DNA of 64,000 nt from Aspidiotus rigidus (lineage: Eukaryota; Arthropoda; Insecta; Hemiptera; Diaspididae). How positions within the stretch are numbered: position 1 is the stretch's first letter; each line of letters begins with the position of its first letter. This document shows, piece after piece, positions 35,471 to 46,880 of this stretch. The stretch spans positions 399,629 to 463,628 of the forward strand of contig JAVHKY010000081.1 of assembly GCA_035079385.1 (NCBI GenBank). Reading direction: 5' to 3'. The notes below the pieces were generated by a model. That model had not been told where the DNA came from. It saw only the letters and a program-made list of their open reading frames with translations, and did no database searches. Position numbers and translations under genes: made by a program.

Positions 35471-36127
35471 AAAAAAACTCGCAGCCCACACAGTTAGCTG
35501 CTCGGAATTGCCTTCATTAACTCTGTTAATTGAGGCAAACAGGGAACCTGTTTTATGGGAGTAATCATGTGAGTATCATTTTTTGCTTTTTGTCGTCTCA
35601 AGTAAAGTGAACTTTGTTCCTCACCACCTTGAGATCTCTTCTCATTAGGTCAAGTTCTAGGCGCGTTTTTTTACAGCCTGTGTGGTACCCCCGGTAGGCC
35701 TATCCTGTTATCAGTTCGGAGATCTGATGACGTCACGATTTGATGACGTCACACGATCTAATGACGTTACGATCTGGTGACGTCACGATGGAGATCTGTG
35801 ACGTCACGATCATCGTGCCATCACTATCTGATGACGTCACAGAGCTAGTAAAACCACTAATACAGACCTCCTAGACCTATAGTATAAAGGAAGCCTAAGA
35901 CCTAGTACAGAGCTAGGACAAACTGCTAGTATAAGCTATTGATAAAGATCTTGTAAGCTTATGGTATGAAGGATGCCTAGACCTAGTATAAAGGAGGCTT
36001 GGACCTAGTATACGCCTAGTATAATACGTAGTATAAACCTAGTATAATATACTGCATGAAGCAGAGAGGATAAGTCCCCTCCTATCACTTCATCATAATT
36101 TTTCTAAGTCCCTTTTTCTTGCCGGAC
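35471..36127 (+). repeat. Repeat family A, copy 2, left part
   Basis: Nearly identical to 29,142-29,707, including CTCGCAGCCCACACAG, the AACAGGGAACCTGTTTTAT block, five TGACGTCA sites and the CCTAGTATA block. It carries an extra ~105 bp (35,598-35,702) not in copy 1 and lacks one TGACGTCA unit. It stops at CTTGCCGGAC; the missing right end reappears at 44,334, after an 8.2 kb insertion. Confidence 0.8.
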
Positions 36128-36377
36128 CCCGGTGAATAAAAATCCATGTGTAACCCTATTCACAATTGGGTTGTCAAGGCAATTTCAGGGTCGTCTCGTT
36201 TAGCACCGTCGAGCTGATGAGGTGTGACCCTCCTGGAATGGATGCACTTTGACTGTTCCCACATGTGACCCTGTGTAACCTTGTAGTAAACCTATTATTG
36301 CACGGCTTACAGTTGGGTCACTAGGGGTATTTTATGGGTTTCAGAAAAAAGTGCATCCGCACCTCTAATATTCCCCT

Positions 36378-36790
36378 CTTGTAGACCATTTGTAACTGCA
36401 GTTACAGCAGGGTGATATAAGGGAAATATCTGTGACCCAACGATTGCCCGCGATGACTCTCAAGTTGCCCTGTAGTAGACACTCCATGTACAGGGTCACT
36501 GAGTAGTGATAAAAGGGTAATACTGTGACCCAATTATTGCTCGCGATGATACCCAAAAATATCCCTGTAGTACACTCTGTGTAAAGGGTCACTGAGAAGC
36601 GATAAGAGGGTAATACTGTGACCCAATTATTGCTCGCGATGATACCCAAAAATATCCCTGTAGTAGACACTCCGTGTAAAGGGTCACTGAGAAGCGATGA
36701 GAGGGTAATATTGTGACCCAATTATTGCTCGCGATGATACCCAAAAATATCCCTGTAGTAGACTTGTAGTGGAAGGCTACTTAGAAGTAA
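36378..36790. repeat. ~95-bp tandem array, left subterminal region of C
   Basis: The unit landmark CTGTAGTA recurs at 36,471, 36,566, 36,659 and 36,754. Each unit holds AGGGTCACTGAGAAGCGAT and GTGACCCAATTATTGCTCGC, which oppose each other as GTGACCC/GGGTCAC. A degenerate unit precedes the array. The 118-codon frame on the minus strand is a repeat translation. Confidence 0.75.
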
Positions 36791-37509
36791 TGAAAGTCTG
36801 TTTTTGGGCGAATTAAGGGTGCGAGCTGTTGACCAAAAGTTACCCAGTTCAATGATGTAGATTCCCAGCAGTTCCCCATAAATTACTCGATCGTGGATGG
36901 GTTATTTTGAGGTAATTCAAAGGTATCGCAAATTCATCTTACAGTGAATGAGTTCAATGAACTACTTTCCCAAAAATGTACCGTAAAGTACCAAATTGTA
37001 GCGCTGCTGAATGACTTATTGTTTAGCAAATTTCATGGCAGCAGTAAACTTTTTCAAGATGACTAGTTCAAATTCATTGCAATTCTTTCTCAATGACTGG
37101 CGCTGTGTATTTCAAGTTCACGAATTCATATACTCGTACTTACACGTATGTTTACGCAATCGTCCATCACTCAATATTTCTCAATTCAAATATTAAAAAT
37201 TATGTTCAGCTTCTGTAAGTATTCCGATAGTCATATACGTACTCAGCACACTTCATAATGAAGTTATTGACAAAATAATTCGCAAACCGTAAGATAAACA
37301 TAATATATTACTTGAGTTCAACGTACATGCTGTGTTCTTAATGACAAGATCTATGTTACCGGTGGCAATGAAAATTTCGAAGAATATGATACAAAAACAC
37401 GCAAAAGTAAGTTCATCCCCAAAAACGAGAAGAAACAAATGTACGAATAAAAAATTGCGAAAAAAAAGAACCTAAACCTAAACACAAAGTACAAGGAAAG
37501 TATAGAATG

Positions 37510-37960
37510 GCGGGATAATAAGAATGGCGTTGAAAAAAAAAAAAAAATTACAAGTTAAACATACAGGAGAAGGAATGGATGGCGAAAAAAAAATTAAACT
37601 CAACGATATGAAGGAGTTTGTTCGGCTTCAGCTTGCCTGCGACAGCGAATTTCATCTTCCTTTCGACGACATAGATACAGAGAGCGAGGAAGGACGTCCG
37701 CAGATCTTGGTGCAATTTCTAATAAATGTTGCGTCTTGTCATAATCGGATCCATCCATATCTCCAAAAGACACGGCGTCGTCTTCGAAGGGCGTGAAGAA
37801 GAGTACCCTGTGAGCTTCTTCGCCCATGAGAACCCGATCATTTTTTTGGGTCGTACATGTATTGGTCCACGACTCTGACCCAACTGCAGGGAGTTGGAAC
37901 TCGAACCTCCCTTAGAAATCCGACGGCGAGGGAAATCTAATTTCAAAGTACGGCTCCAGT
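37510..37960. other. Open frames on both strands, unresolved
   Basis: GC is higher here. Plus strand: ATG at 37,524, with a more protein-like part from MKEFVRLQLACDSEFHLPF. Minus strand: frames containing EEAHRVLFFTPFEDDAVSFG and RRKEDEIRCRRQAEAEQ. One of these may be a real exon belonging to element C, but neither has a clear splice partner or a known domain. Confidence 0.25.
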
Positions 37961-38780
37961 AGGTAAACTGTAACGTACAAACAAATGGAATAAATTATCG
38001 AACACGGAGAGAGAAGGGGAGAGATGTGAGAAAAAGATGCGATGAACAAACAATCGGTATACTTACAATCAACGAAATATCAGATGAATGTCAACGAATT
38101 TTAGACAAAGATAATCGAGTATATCAGCAAACAGTAATTCTAGGCACAGATTGCTGCCAGCTCTGCGATGACATACGATGTAGACGGCATTAAAAGACTA
38201 AATGGCGATTCTGTACGAAAAAAAATTGATTTTAAGTTATCGAATATACGATAATTTGATAATTTTACTAATTTTACGAGACAAACAATGAGAGAACATG
38301 ACGCATACTTACAATGAATAACGAGCAACAAACGAGAAATATCAGTTTCAACATCAGATTACACGTACAACAATCGCATTGATTATCAGTAAACAGCTCT
38401 ACATCTAGCTACCACTTGTGACATACGATTTTGTGGTATCAACAGCGAATAATGGTGATTCAGTATAAAATACCTGTAAAATAACATATCAAATAAATTA
38501 TCGAGCATAATAATTAACGGATAGAGGGAGGGAGAGAGAGAGATGAGAGAACAGGACGCGATGAATAAACGATCGGTATACTTACGATCAACAAAGTCAA
38601 CAGATTATAATCGAATATCAGCGAAACAAACAGTAATTCTACGCCTTGATAGCTGCCATCACGTCTGCGGTGACATACGATATGTGTAAGGCATTAAAAG
38701 ACCAAATGGCGATTCTGTACGAAAAAAAATTGATTTTAAGTTATCGAGTATACGATGATAATAATAATAATAATAATAGG
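37960..38780. repeat. Local duplication, ~500-bp spacing
   Basis: Two segments repeat: GATCGGTATACTTACGATC-like sequence at about 38,050 and 38,570, and GGCATTAAAAGACTAAATGG followed by CGATTCTGTACGAAAAAAAA at 38,188 and 38,690. It lies in the AT-rich interior of element C. Confidence 0.6.
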
Positions 38781-40080
38781 AGACGAGAGACGAGAAAACA
38801 CGATGCGATATGAAGAATACGATAGATACGTGTAAGTTCCTTTTAAACAACTCGAAATAAATTTGAATTTGAAAAGGTTTCTTTAATGGAACGCTCGAAA
38901 ACAAAGAGATCGTTACAATGACGAAAGATATTTACACTCAAAGATAGACATCTAAGCAAGAGCGACAGCTTCTTGCATCAAGCGCACGATTCGAACTGAA
39001 AAATCATAGTTGAAACTGGACTTGAATCGTACACAATAAAATGAATCATCCTATAGATTACAGAGGCGAATACTATCGATACGGTAGAAGCTTGCTTCCG
39101 TCGATCAACGGACAGGAGTAAATAAGGCGCGTGCGACAAGATAAGACAAGAGATATTCATTCGAGACTTATATATGTACTTACATGCGGTAAAAATTCAG
39201 GAACAAAACGTTGATCTATCTTAATTGAAACCAGATATCCGATGGTGGTGTAATTTTGTTACAGAAGAATGAATGAGCACTACGAAAATACGCATTCGTT
39301 GAAATGTCGACGAGAACGGACATCTATAGAAATAAGCAGGACGGAATGGCGAATCTATAATAATAGGAAACGAAAAAATCGAATAAATTATACAGTAGCT
39401 ATGACATCCGGTTATCCGATAAATTGTAAATATCATGTAGTAAATACTTACTTCGACAATAAGTTTAGGAACGAGACATTATGCGAGATGAAATCCTTGT
39501 TACGGAGATATAGAGGATGAGGTAGTATGCAAATGTACACAATAAACTTTGCAAAATTAACAGAGATGTAAAAATTAAATGTAATATTGGAACGGAACGG
39601 AATAGTAAATTTGAAAATTAGTAAACAACAAACAAATCCAGTGAAGATGGCAGCTCTTTTCGCCTCTGTCTATGAGGTAGTGTGGTACAGCCAGGATTGG
39701 TTGAAATTGATCACGTGATACAAATAAAATATTTCTCTTACTACTCCAACGAGTGTCTGCCATGTAGATTGCATTTACGCGCATTAATTACAAAATTTCA
39801 ATGATTAATTAGTTTTATATAAATAATTATGTCCCACATATGGAATTATCATACATATTTCGAAAATGAATCGCGAATAATGAAAATGTCAGGAGAAATG
39901 GTGCTACAGAAGTGAATAATTTTTCCCACACGTTGTTGGTAACATTGCATACAGCGTCGAAATTTCAAACGAAAACCTCGAAGCCAATAAGAAGAAATTT
40001 GAATTGTTCCGTTGTCGGCGTACGTTAACGGTTACTCGTTTTCCAGTTCGAACGCGAAGCAATTGTCGTTTATAGCCGCC

Positions 40081-43063
40081 ATGTTTCGGCAGTTGGTGCA
40101 AAAAAAAAATCGTTCACATTCGTCGAAAAGATTTGAAAGTGTAAGTAATTCACGTTAACGCGGATACGGTGCCTGTCAACGCAGTACATTGAAAGATTGG
40201 ATTTCATTCGTCGTGATTCATAATTTGCATGTGCAAGTACGTTATTTTTTCGCATTATTTGCCATATATGGAATCGTGTTTCATGTACACCTCATACGAT
40301 AGATAGTATTCAATAACTCGATATAATATCAACTTTTCAGCTTGTCGCCACGTTATTCTTAGCTCGCCATTCGATATTGTACTTCAATTTGTGGATAATC
40401 GCTGCCGTACGTCTCTTTCACTTTGTACGTTTTCGATGGTGTTTGATGGTTCATGTTCAACGCATATGAATATTCATTCTCTCCAATCAGTAAAGTACGT
40501 GTCTAGGCGAATCGCTCATAAAGTTGTTTTATTTTACGAAATATTATTACCATCAGTTCACTTTTCTTTTCAGTGCAAATTTGGTATCGTGAATGTACAA
40601 CTCGTCCATCAGTGTTCTCGCGTATCAAGTATTCTCACCGATTGAAAATCGATTCGTCATTACGTAAGCATTTAAATACTGCATTTTATTTATTAGACAA
40701 TATCATAATTAGCGACTATTTCTGCATAAAGTAACGTACGATTTCTTTCTAGTCTGTCAATGTATACAGTCACTGAAATGGTTTACGTAGTAACCACTCG
40801 ATCGTCAAATGTTTCCATCTTCGCTATATTCGATCTCGAATCTATTTTCCTTTCTCGTTCTTCACTCTCTTATTTCCCATGAATTTATGTTGCTTCATTT
40901 CCTGATTCTCAGCCTACCGAATTTTTGGTTTTCAATGCGCTATCGAAGGATCGTAAGCGAGCTTTCGTACCTCAAGTTCGAGTCTGAAACAAGAAATTCC
41001 GCAATGATTGTTCAGTAATATTCTCACTCGGATGTATGTTTGATTGAAAAAGACGCTCGATTATTTCTGATACTTCGGCCGCATACCTATCGCACGTATA
41101 ATATTACTTATTTGCCTACAGTAAGTACTCGATAAGATAGCTCGTGTTATAAATTGCGAAGTACAAGAATGAAATATTATGTTTTTTTTTTTCTTCTTTT
41201 TTTGGTGCGTTTTGATGCTTTCCTTATTTTCAGCGCTATTGTCTTACGACGAAGCCTCGACGTGGATCAAGTCTGAAAGCGCGAGCAGTTTGTTATCGGA
41301 CGTATCCACTTTACCAGTACCTGAGAATGAATACCTTCCTAGTGCGGAGAGGCAACCTAAAGCAAAAGCGAGATTCTCCTACGGAAGTTCGTTGTTACCT
41401 GTCGCGAAGGAAAAGAAGCCGGAAAAGACTCTCGAAGATGCGTCTGTCAACGTTGAAAACAATTTCGGGTAAGCGCGTGTATTATTTGGCTGTGTTGATT
41501 TCTTACATATTGAACTACATTATAATGAAATTATTATTACAGATATGTTGTACATGATGGTGCTGATGATGGTGCTTCTCGCGCCTCAGACTGCTCTCTT
41601 TACTCTTATCTGACTACGCCAGGCAATGGAGAAACAACTCCTTCGAAATCTATCGCGTTCGACCCAGCCCGTCAGTCTGGAGTACACCATCGAGCAATTC
41701 GCCATTCTGTCATTTGCCATTTTCTGATGTAGCCGAATCAACCTCATCGTCGTTGGTCGAATGTTCCCAAAATGAACGGGACACCGAGTCCATCACGAGT
41801 CATGAACTGTTCCATCGTCTCGATTTACCAAAATCAAGTAAATCGGAGTTCTTGGCGTTTGATGAAAAAATAAAAACTACTAGTTTGTACTTTGAAAGCG
41901 TCGTGCGAGAAAATTTTGTAAGTTGTATTGCTTACTCAAATGCTTAGACGTTTCTTACCGTGTGCACTTGTATAACTGATTCTTTTTATGTACTCTCATT
42001 CATTATGTTTGCAGATTCAGGCAGTACGAATGCACAATCCTATTCGAGAAGGATACACTCATGCTTTATACTCTTTGTTGAGAAACATTTTTCGTTCATC
42101 TTTCAACGGGGAGAAAAATAATGACGAGAATGACCCGAATGTATCGAATGAAGCATTCGTAAATGGTGCCGAAATGTTCTATATTCAGTGGATTCAATAC
42201 ACTGAAGCGTACGAAATAATAATTCGTGAGTATTTTTTCGCAGGTTCTTTTTATTTTTTCTTCTTCGCGTACTCTAGTCTACATGTCTGTTTCAGGTGAA
42301 ACCAGCAACTGGCCGAGTGAATACCTACCAATCGTACGACCTAATCACCTTCGTAGGAGTGATGGTCCCGCTATTACAGCAGCGTGGAACAAGAAGGATC
42401 ACCGCGATAAAGTTCGCGCGATCATTCAAAGGTGGTTGAAATCCAGTCGCACCGTATGTAAACGTCGGTGCCTGAATGTGGAAAAAAAAGTTACAGTCAA
42501 CAGTTCGGCGTCGAGAGAAGCTCGAGATCAGGAAGGTAAACTTTCATACAAAAATTACTGTTACTCCGATCACATTAGAAGGGGGGGGGGAGACGGAGAC
42601 GATTCTGGTACAATCTTCGATGTAGATTTTTTGCGCATATTTGTCAGAAATGGTATCCTTATAAGAATTCCTGACAGTTCCTCTTTTTTTTCTTTTTTTT
42701 TTTTTCACTTTTTCTCGTATGATACTACCTCGGTACAAAGATTATCCTCACCAAATTTACCATAAAGGTGGGTTGCGCAAAAAAATTAATGCTCCAGGTT
42801 TGTGCCAAGTTCGTGTTTCGTTCGACTGAACTATGTCGCTTTTCTTGAATTTTCTTACCCTCTTAATAAACGTATTTTATCTTTCACCCATAGGTCAGTT
42901 GCAGCAGCATTCTCGTACCAATACGTCGGTCACGTCAGCCCCACCATTCAATGATTCGTTGTCAGAATTGCTAGATGAAGAACTTGAAGAACAACTCGCT
43001 AAGCTTCGTAAGACTTCCTCATCTTTAACTGTCAACGATGACCACCATTCTCCGACGGAGTAG
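40081..43063 (+). CDS. Unrecognised multi-exon gene inside element C
   Basis: Well-supported exons: 41,234-41,468, 41,543-41,917, 42,015-42,225, 42,296-42,535 and 42,894-43,063, all with GT-AG introns and matching phases. A likely first exon is 40,081-40,140: ATG in GCCGCCATG context and a perfect GTAAGT donor; its phase does not join directly to 41,234, so an exon is missing or a base is wrong. The protein (at least ~410 residues) has a Ser/Pro-rich N-terminal half (SYLTTPGNGETTPSKS), a more globular segment (IQAVRMHNPIREGYTHALYS, FVNGAEMFYIQWIQYTEAYE), a basic segment (DHRDKVRAIIQRWLKSS) and an acidic helix near the end (SELLDEELEEQLAKLR). The second strong exon needs one extra base near 41,660, beside a CCC run, to stay open. 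No known domain is recognised. Confidence 0.6.
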
Positions 43064-43558
43064 ATAGACCAATTTTGTTTGTTTCGCTCGCATGTTGTAG
43101 GGTTTCTAGGGACACGCTTACTGTACGCGAATTTCTTTTTGAATTTTTTGTTTCAATTTATTCTCATTCCGACTTCGCCATTCCTTATCGCTTTATTTGT
43201 ACGTACATTTCTTTTTAAATTTTTTATTTCAATATTTTATTTCTATTTCGACTTCGCCATTCGTTTGTATTTTTTAACTTTTACTGGTGCTCTTTTCTTC
43301 AATTCACTTGAGATAATTATGCGCTAACGTCGCAATTTTTTGATACTTAAAATGCTAATTTGTAAAAAACGTTCACTTCTCGTTCATTATTTGCACTATT
43401 CTGTTCCGTTATATCCGTCGATTACATTTACTTCGTATTATTTCAATTTAATCGTTACATTTCAGTATTCATGACGCGTAAATTGTAATTTTCGTGATTT
43501 CATTTCTAATAATACACTGCATTCATTTTATAAACATTGTGTTGTACTATTATGTGGG

Positions 43559-43910
43559 CTTTACTGTAGGATTTTTAAGAATCCTATTGTAGCCTTTTTT
43601 GTGGAGGCTATTGCCTTCACGAAAAAGGCTACTATAGGGTTCTTAAGAAGCCTACTGTAGCCCTTTTCATGAAGGCAACGACCTCCATGAAAAGGGCTAC
43701 AGTAGGCTTCTTAGGAACCCTATAGTAGTCTTTTTGGTGAAGGCAATGACCTGTACGAAAAAGGCTACAATAGGGTTTTTAGCAACCCTATAGTAGCCTT
43801 TTTTGTAGAGGCAATGACCTCTATGAAAAAGGCTACTATAGGGTTACTAACAACCCTACAGTAGCCCTTTTTGTGGAGGCGATAAAGGGGCTGTACTAAG
43901 GCTACTATAG
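43559..43910. repeat. 68-bp hairpin-rich tandem array, right subterminal region of C
   Basis: GGCTAC recurs at 43,627, 43,695, 43,763 and 43,830. Within each unit AAGGCTACTATAGGGTT faces a near-inverse such as AACCCTATAGTAGCCTT, so each unit can fold on itself and neighbouring units can fold together. No coding content. Confidence 0.75.
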
Positions 43911-44333
43911 GGTAGCCATAATGGGGTCGCTACATGGTCACAGTAGAGTTACCAAAGAGAAACCGAAAGTGTCATTTCAGGGCAACTACAGGTCTACTAC
44001 AGAGTACGGGTATCGCGTTACTAAAGGGTCACAGTGTGGCGATTCTAGGGTTGCTCGTCCAAGGACTACAACAGGGTCACTTTAAGGTTACTAATGAGTT
44101 ACTGATCCTATGCACTTTGAAGGTTACTTCAGTGTCACAATAGGGTATACCGTGCGTTGAGTAGGGTTACCACTTTTCGGGAATATGTAGGGTCACTGTT
44201 GGGTTTCAGGGTCACAAATGCACCGATGCACTTTTCCTGGAGAAATTGCTGGAGGGGAACTAGGGTCACAGAAAGGCAATTTATAGGGTAGATTTTCCGG
44301 TAGTCACACTAGGGTTACCGATTATTCACCGGG

Positions 44334-44406
44334 ACGGCGACCGGCGCCCGTCATTTTCCTTCAGTTTACCCCCCCCCCCCCCGATAAAACAGGTTCCCTG
44401 TTAAAA
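44334..44406 (+). repeat. Repeat family A, copy 2, right part
   Basis: ACGGCGACCGGCGCCCGTC, a C-run, then GATAAAACAGGTTCCCTGTT and AAAA: the missing right end of the family A copy starting at 35,471. Together the two pieces make one complete A element interrupted by element C. Confidence 0.75.
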
Positions 44407-44439
44407 CATGTACAATGAATGCCTATGACTGAAATATGT

Positions 44440-45020
44440 GCCAACTAAATTCAAAATAGCTTAAATCATCACGGAGAAGAAAGGTGATAAACCGGCTGAC
44501 GAGGTCATCTTGTACAGACCAATTTCATTGTTAAATATGACAACGTATGGCACAAACTTGGAGGCTCAACTGCCTGCCTCCAGTGAACACGTGCCGGATA
44601 CTACAATCCTACCCTGCAAACTGAAGCTTTGGGATATCACATGAAGAAGCAAAATTAAATTTCTGGTACAGGCTATCGTGTCCTCGTCCTAGGTCCACTC
44701 CCCTACCTGTTATACACTAAATATCTACTCACGGATTGTGACACGGAAACGACCACATTTGTGGACGCAGCAAACAAAATCCAGAAGGAAGCTACCCAAA
44801 AACTCCAGACTAGGCTATCCCTGATCTACAAATGGACCAGAGACTGGAAAATTAGAATTAATGAGTTCAAGTCACAATGTGACACTTATACATTACAAAA
44901 CATGAACAGCCACCACTGTGTTTTCCTCAATGCTTAACCTATAACTCCAACAGATTCGGCCAAATACCTTGGTATGCACTTCCATTCCAAAATGACATGG
45001 ACTCTATTATAATTTTGGCA
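44440..45020 (+). mobile_element. Jockey-like LINE RT fragment
   Basis: Broken frames read KKGDKPADEVILYRPISLLN (near 44,478-44,540), then VLGPLPYLLYTKYLLTDCD (44,690-44,745), TTFVDAANKIQKEATQKLQT, and WTRDWKIRINEFKSQ (near 44,833-44,880), ending TDSAKYLGMHFHSKMTW. YRPISLL and the post-catalytic order fit Jockey ORF2. FADD has decayed to FVDA. Dead copy. Confidence 0.75.
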
Positions 45021-45289
45021 AAGCAAAGTATGAAGAAATACTTTGGTTATGGTAGACCATCCGTTCATTTTCTTCCTCTCCTACAATAATACACCCTTAT
45101 TTATGGGAAAACAGCTTTCAATTACCTCGTAAATTTAATTATACTCTGTTCACGTTAAGAAAAGATAGTAGTGTGTACATCGAGAACGGAACGCTGAAGG
45201 TGATTATAATCTCGAGATATGTACTTTCATCGTTTCTTAATGTGAACAGACTATAGGCCTATTTTGAGAATAAAATAATTGTCGTGACG

Positions 45290-45690
45290 TCAATGTTTGC
45301 AAATTCTTCAAACCGCTTCTGCCCTTAAAACTATGGAAACAGAGTTTGTCCAAGAGGGCTCGAGATGCGGGCAATGGGTATCATCAAAGCCTCCTATAGT
45401 TAGAAGCAATGAACGTAGAAAGGCAACACCGCATTCGGCCCATGCATTTACATGTAAAACACCTCTCTCATGAAAAAATCGAGTTGACCCTTATTTAAAG
45501 GAAATTTCACAAGCTACAACTTTTGTTCTTTTCAATTTTTTCAAAAACTTGATATTTTCTTAAGAAACAGACGCTCAAAGAGTTTCTCCCCATAAGAGCA
45601 ATGTAAAAGTCGGCCCACGGTTATGCAGTTGCCAATTTTACGTTCATGGCTTCTTGGTATCATCAAAATTCACAGTTTTAGGCGGGTTCA
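45290..45690. repeat. Imperfect inverted repeat, possible MITE
   Basis: Sequence around 45,365-45,465 (GGTATCATCAAAG, GCAATGAACGTAGAAA, GCATTCGGCCCATG) is partly inverted at 45,590-45,680 (CGGCCCACGGTTATGC, TACGTTCATGGCTTC, GGTATCATCAAAA). The ends are not sharply defined. Confidence 0.4.
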
Positions 45691-46880
45691 CCAAGTTCAC
45701 CTCACCTGACGCAGTTTACCGAGCAGTGAATCTGCAACACTCAACAATTCGCAGAGGGTACAGCTATTTGCAGAACTTGACGCGTACTTAACGCGTTAGG
45801 CGAACCTAAAATTGTATAGAAAACTCAACTTAGTCGACTGCGCATTTTTACCCAACGTTGTTTGTTGAATATAAAGCTAATTCATCCCGGTAGGCGCGCA
45901 TGGTGCAATTCGGACCGGGTAGCGCTAGCATCGCGCAAAATTTTTGAATTTTTCAAAATCTCTCAAAAATATGATCATCTGAAAGAAAATTTTCCACTCT
46001 TCAATTTCGTTCCTTACAAGTACACGCCTAAATTCATTATTTTTGGAGAAATTTAAGAAAAGCTAAAAAATTACCTTTGGTTTCAAGTCACAATCACCGT
46101 TCACTTATCAGTACTTTCTAGGGATTTTACACAGGCAACGCTAGCGATCCTACAATATGCCCGGTCCAAATAACTCCCTTGTTTTCACACACCCACGGCC
46201 CAGGGCCCTGCACACAGCGACAGCACATAGGGACAATTCGCAAATTGTGACCTCGTCTACAGAAACCCGGCTTAGCGTTGAATATCAATCAGTAGAAAAG
46301 GATCTTTTACAGGGGATGGAAGATTTCTTTTCTCCTGATTGTAATTGAACACTAAGCGGGGTTTCTGTAGATGGGGTCACAATTTATTGATTTACTCGAA
46401 AAATATTGACTTTCACGCGAAATTGAAGAGAGGTGAATTTATTGCCCTTGTAATTTCCTATCGATTAATGTACACCGGTGAACGTAGCGAGTTGACTAAC
46501 TTGGGTTTTCTATACAACTTTAAGCGATGCATGATCATGAGAATGCCTCTACTAGCGCTCACAGCGCTAGTACCTTACGAATTCCAGTGATAAGAATGAT
46601 AACACCGGAATAACGTATTAGAAAATACTTGCCGTGCTCATGTTAAAAATAAAATTGACCTGAAATAGATGCATTGTTGTTCAGAATTTCGCTAATAATA
46701 CCTTTCTCCGTAAATATGAATCGAATGTAAAAAACTTTAAAAGGATATAGTTTTCGTTTAAGTCACCCTCGAAAGAAATACAGTCATCACTGACAGAAAC
46801 CAAGTACCCTCTCTAGCTTTGCTACTAGCCACTATTATCCAACATTGTATTTCAATATATACGTGAATCCCACCCAAAAA
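45690..46880. other. Intergenic and probable CDKAL1 upstream region
   Basis: No exon is supported. The stretch just before 46,881 should hold the CDKAL1 promoter and 5' UTR, but no specific element is visible. Confidence 0.4.

Larger units (their letters stand above)
36128..44333. mobile_element. 8.2 kb gene-carrying DNA element (family C), inserted in A2
   Basis: Perfect 12-bp terminal inverted repeat: CCCGGTGAATAA at 36,128-36,139 and TTATTCACCGGG at 44,322-44,333. Both ends share a subterminal GTAACCCT block. The flanks are the two halves of one family A repeat, with AC on each side (36,126-36,127 and 44,334-44,335), a possible 2-bp target duplication. Just inside each end is a tandem array: ~95-bp units on the left, ~68-bp hairpin units on the right. 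Between them lies a multi-exon gene (about 40,081-43,063). No transposase, integrase or polymerase domain was recognised, so either the gene product is an unfamiliar mobility protein or the element captured a host gene. Confidence 0.6.

Noticed and set aside
36365..36721. 118-codon minus-strand frame with repeated GIFLGIIASNNWVTVLP
   Set aside because: Direct translation of the 95-bp tandem array; periodicity equals the DNA repeat and there is no conserved start.
36471..36790. Regular spaced repeats considered as a CRISPR array
   Set aside because: Units are contiguous tandem copies without unique spacers, and the window is eukaryotic.
42226..42765. 179-codon continuous frame
   Set aside because: Reads through two introns; the real exon is 42,296-42,535, bounded by acceptor and donor with matching phases.
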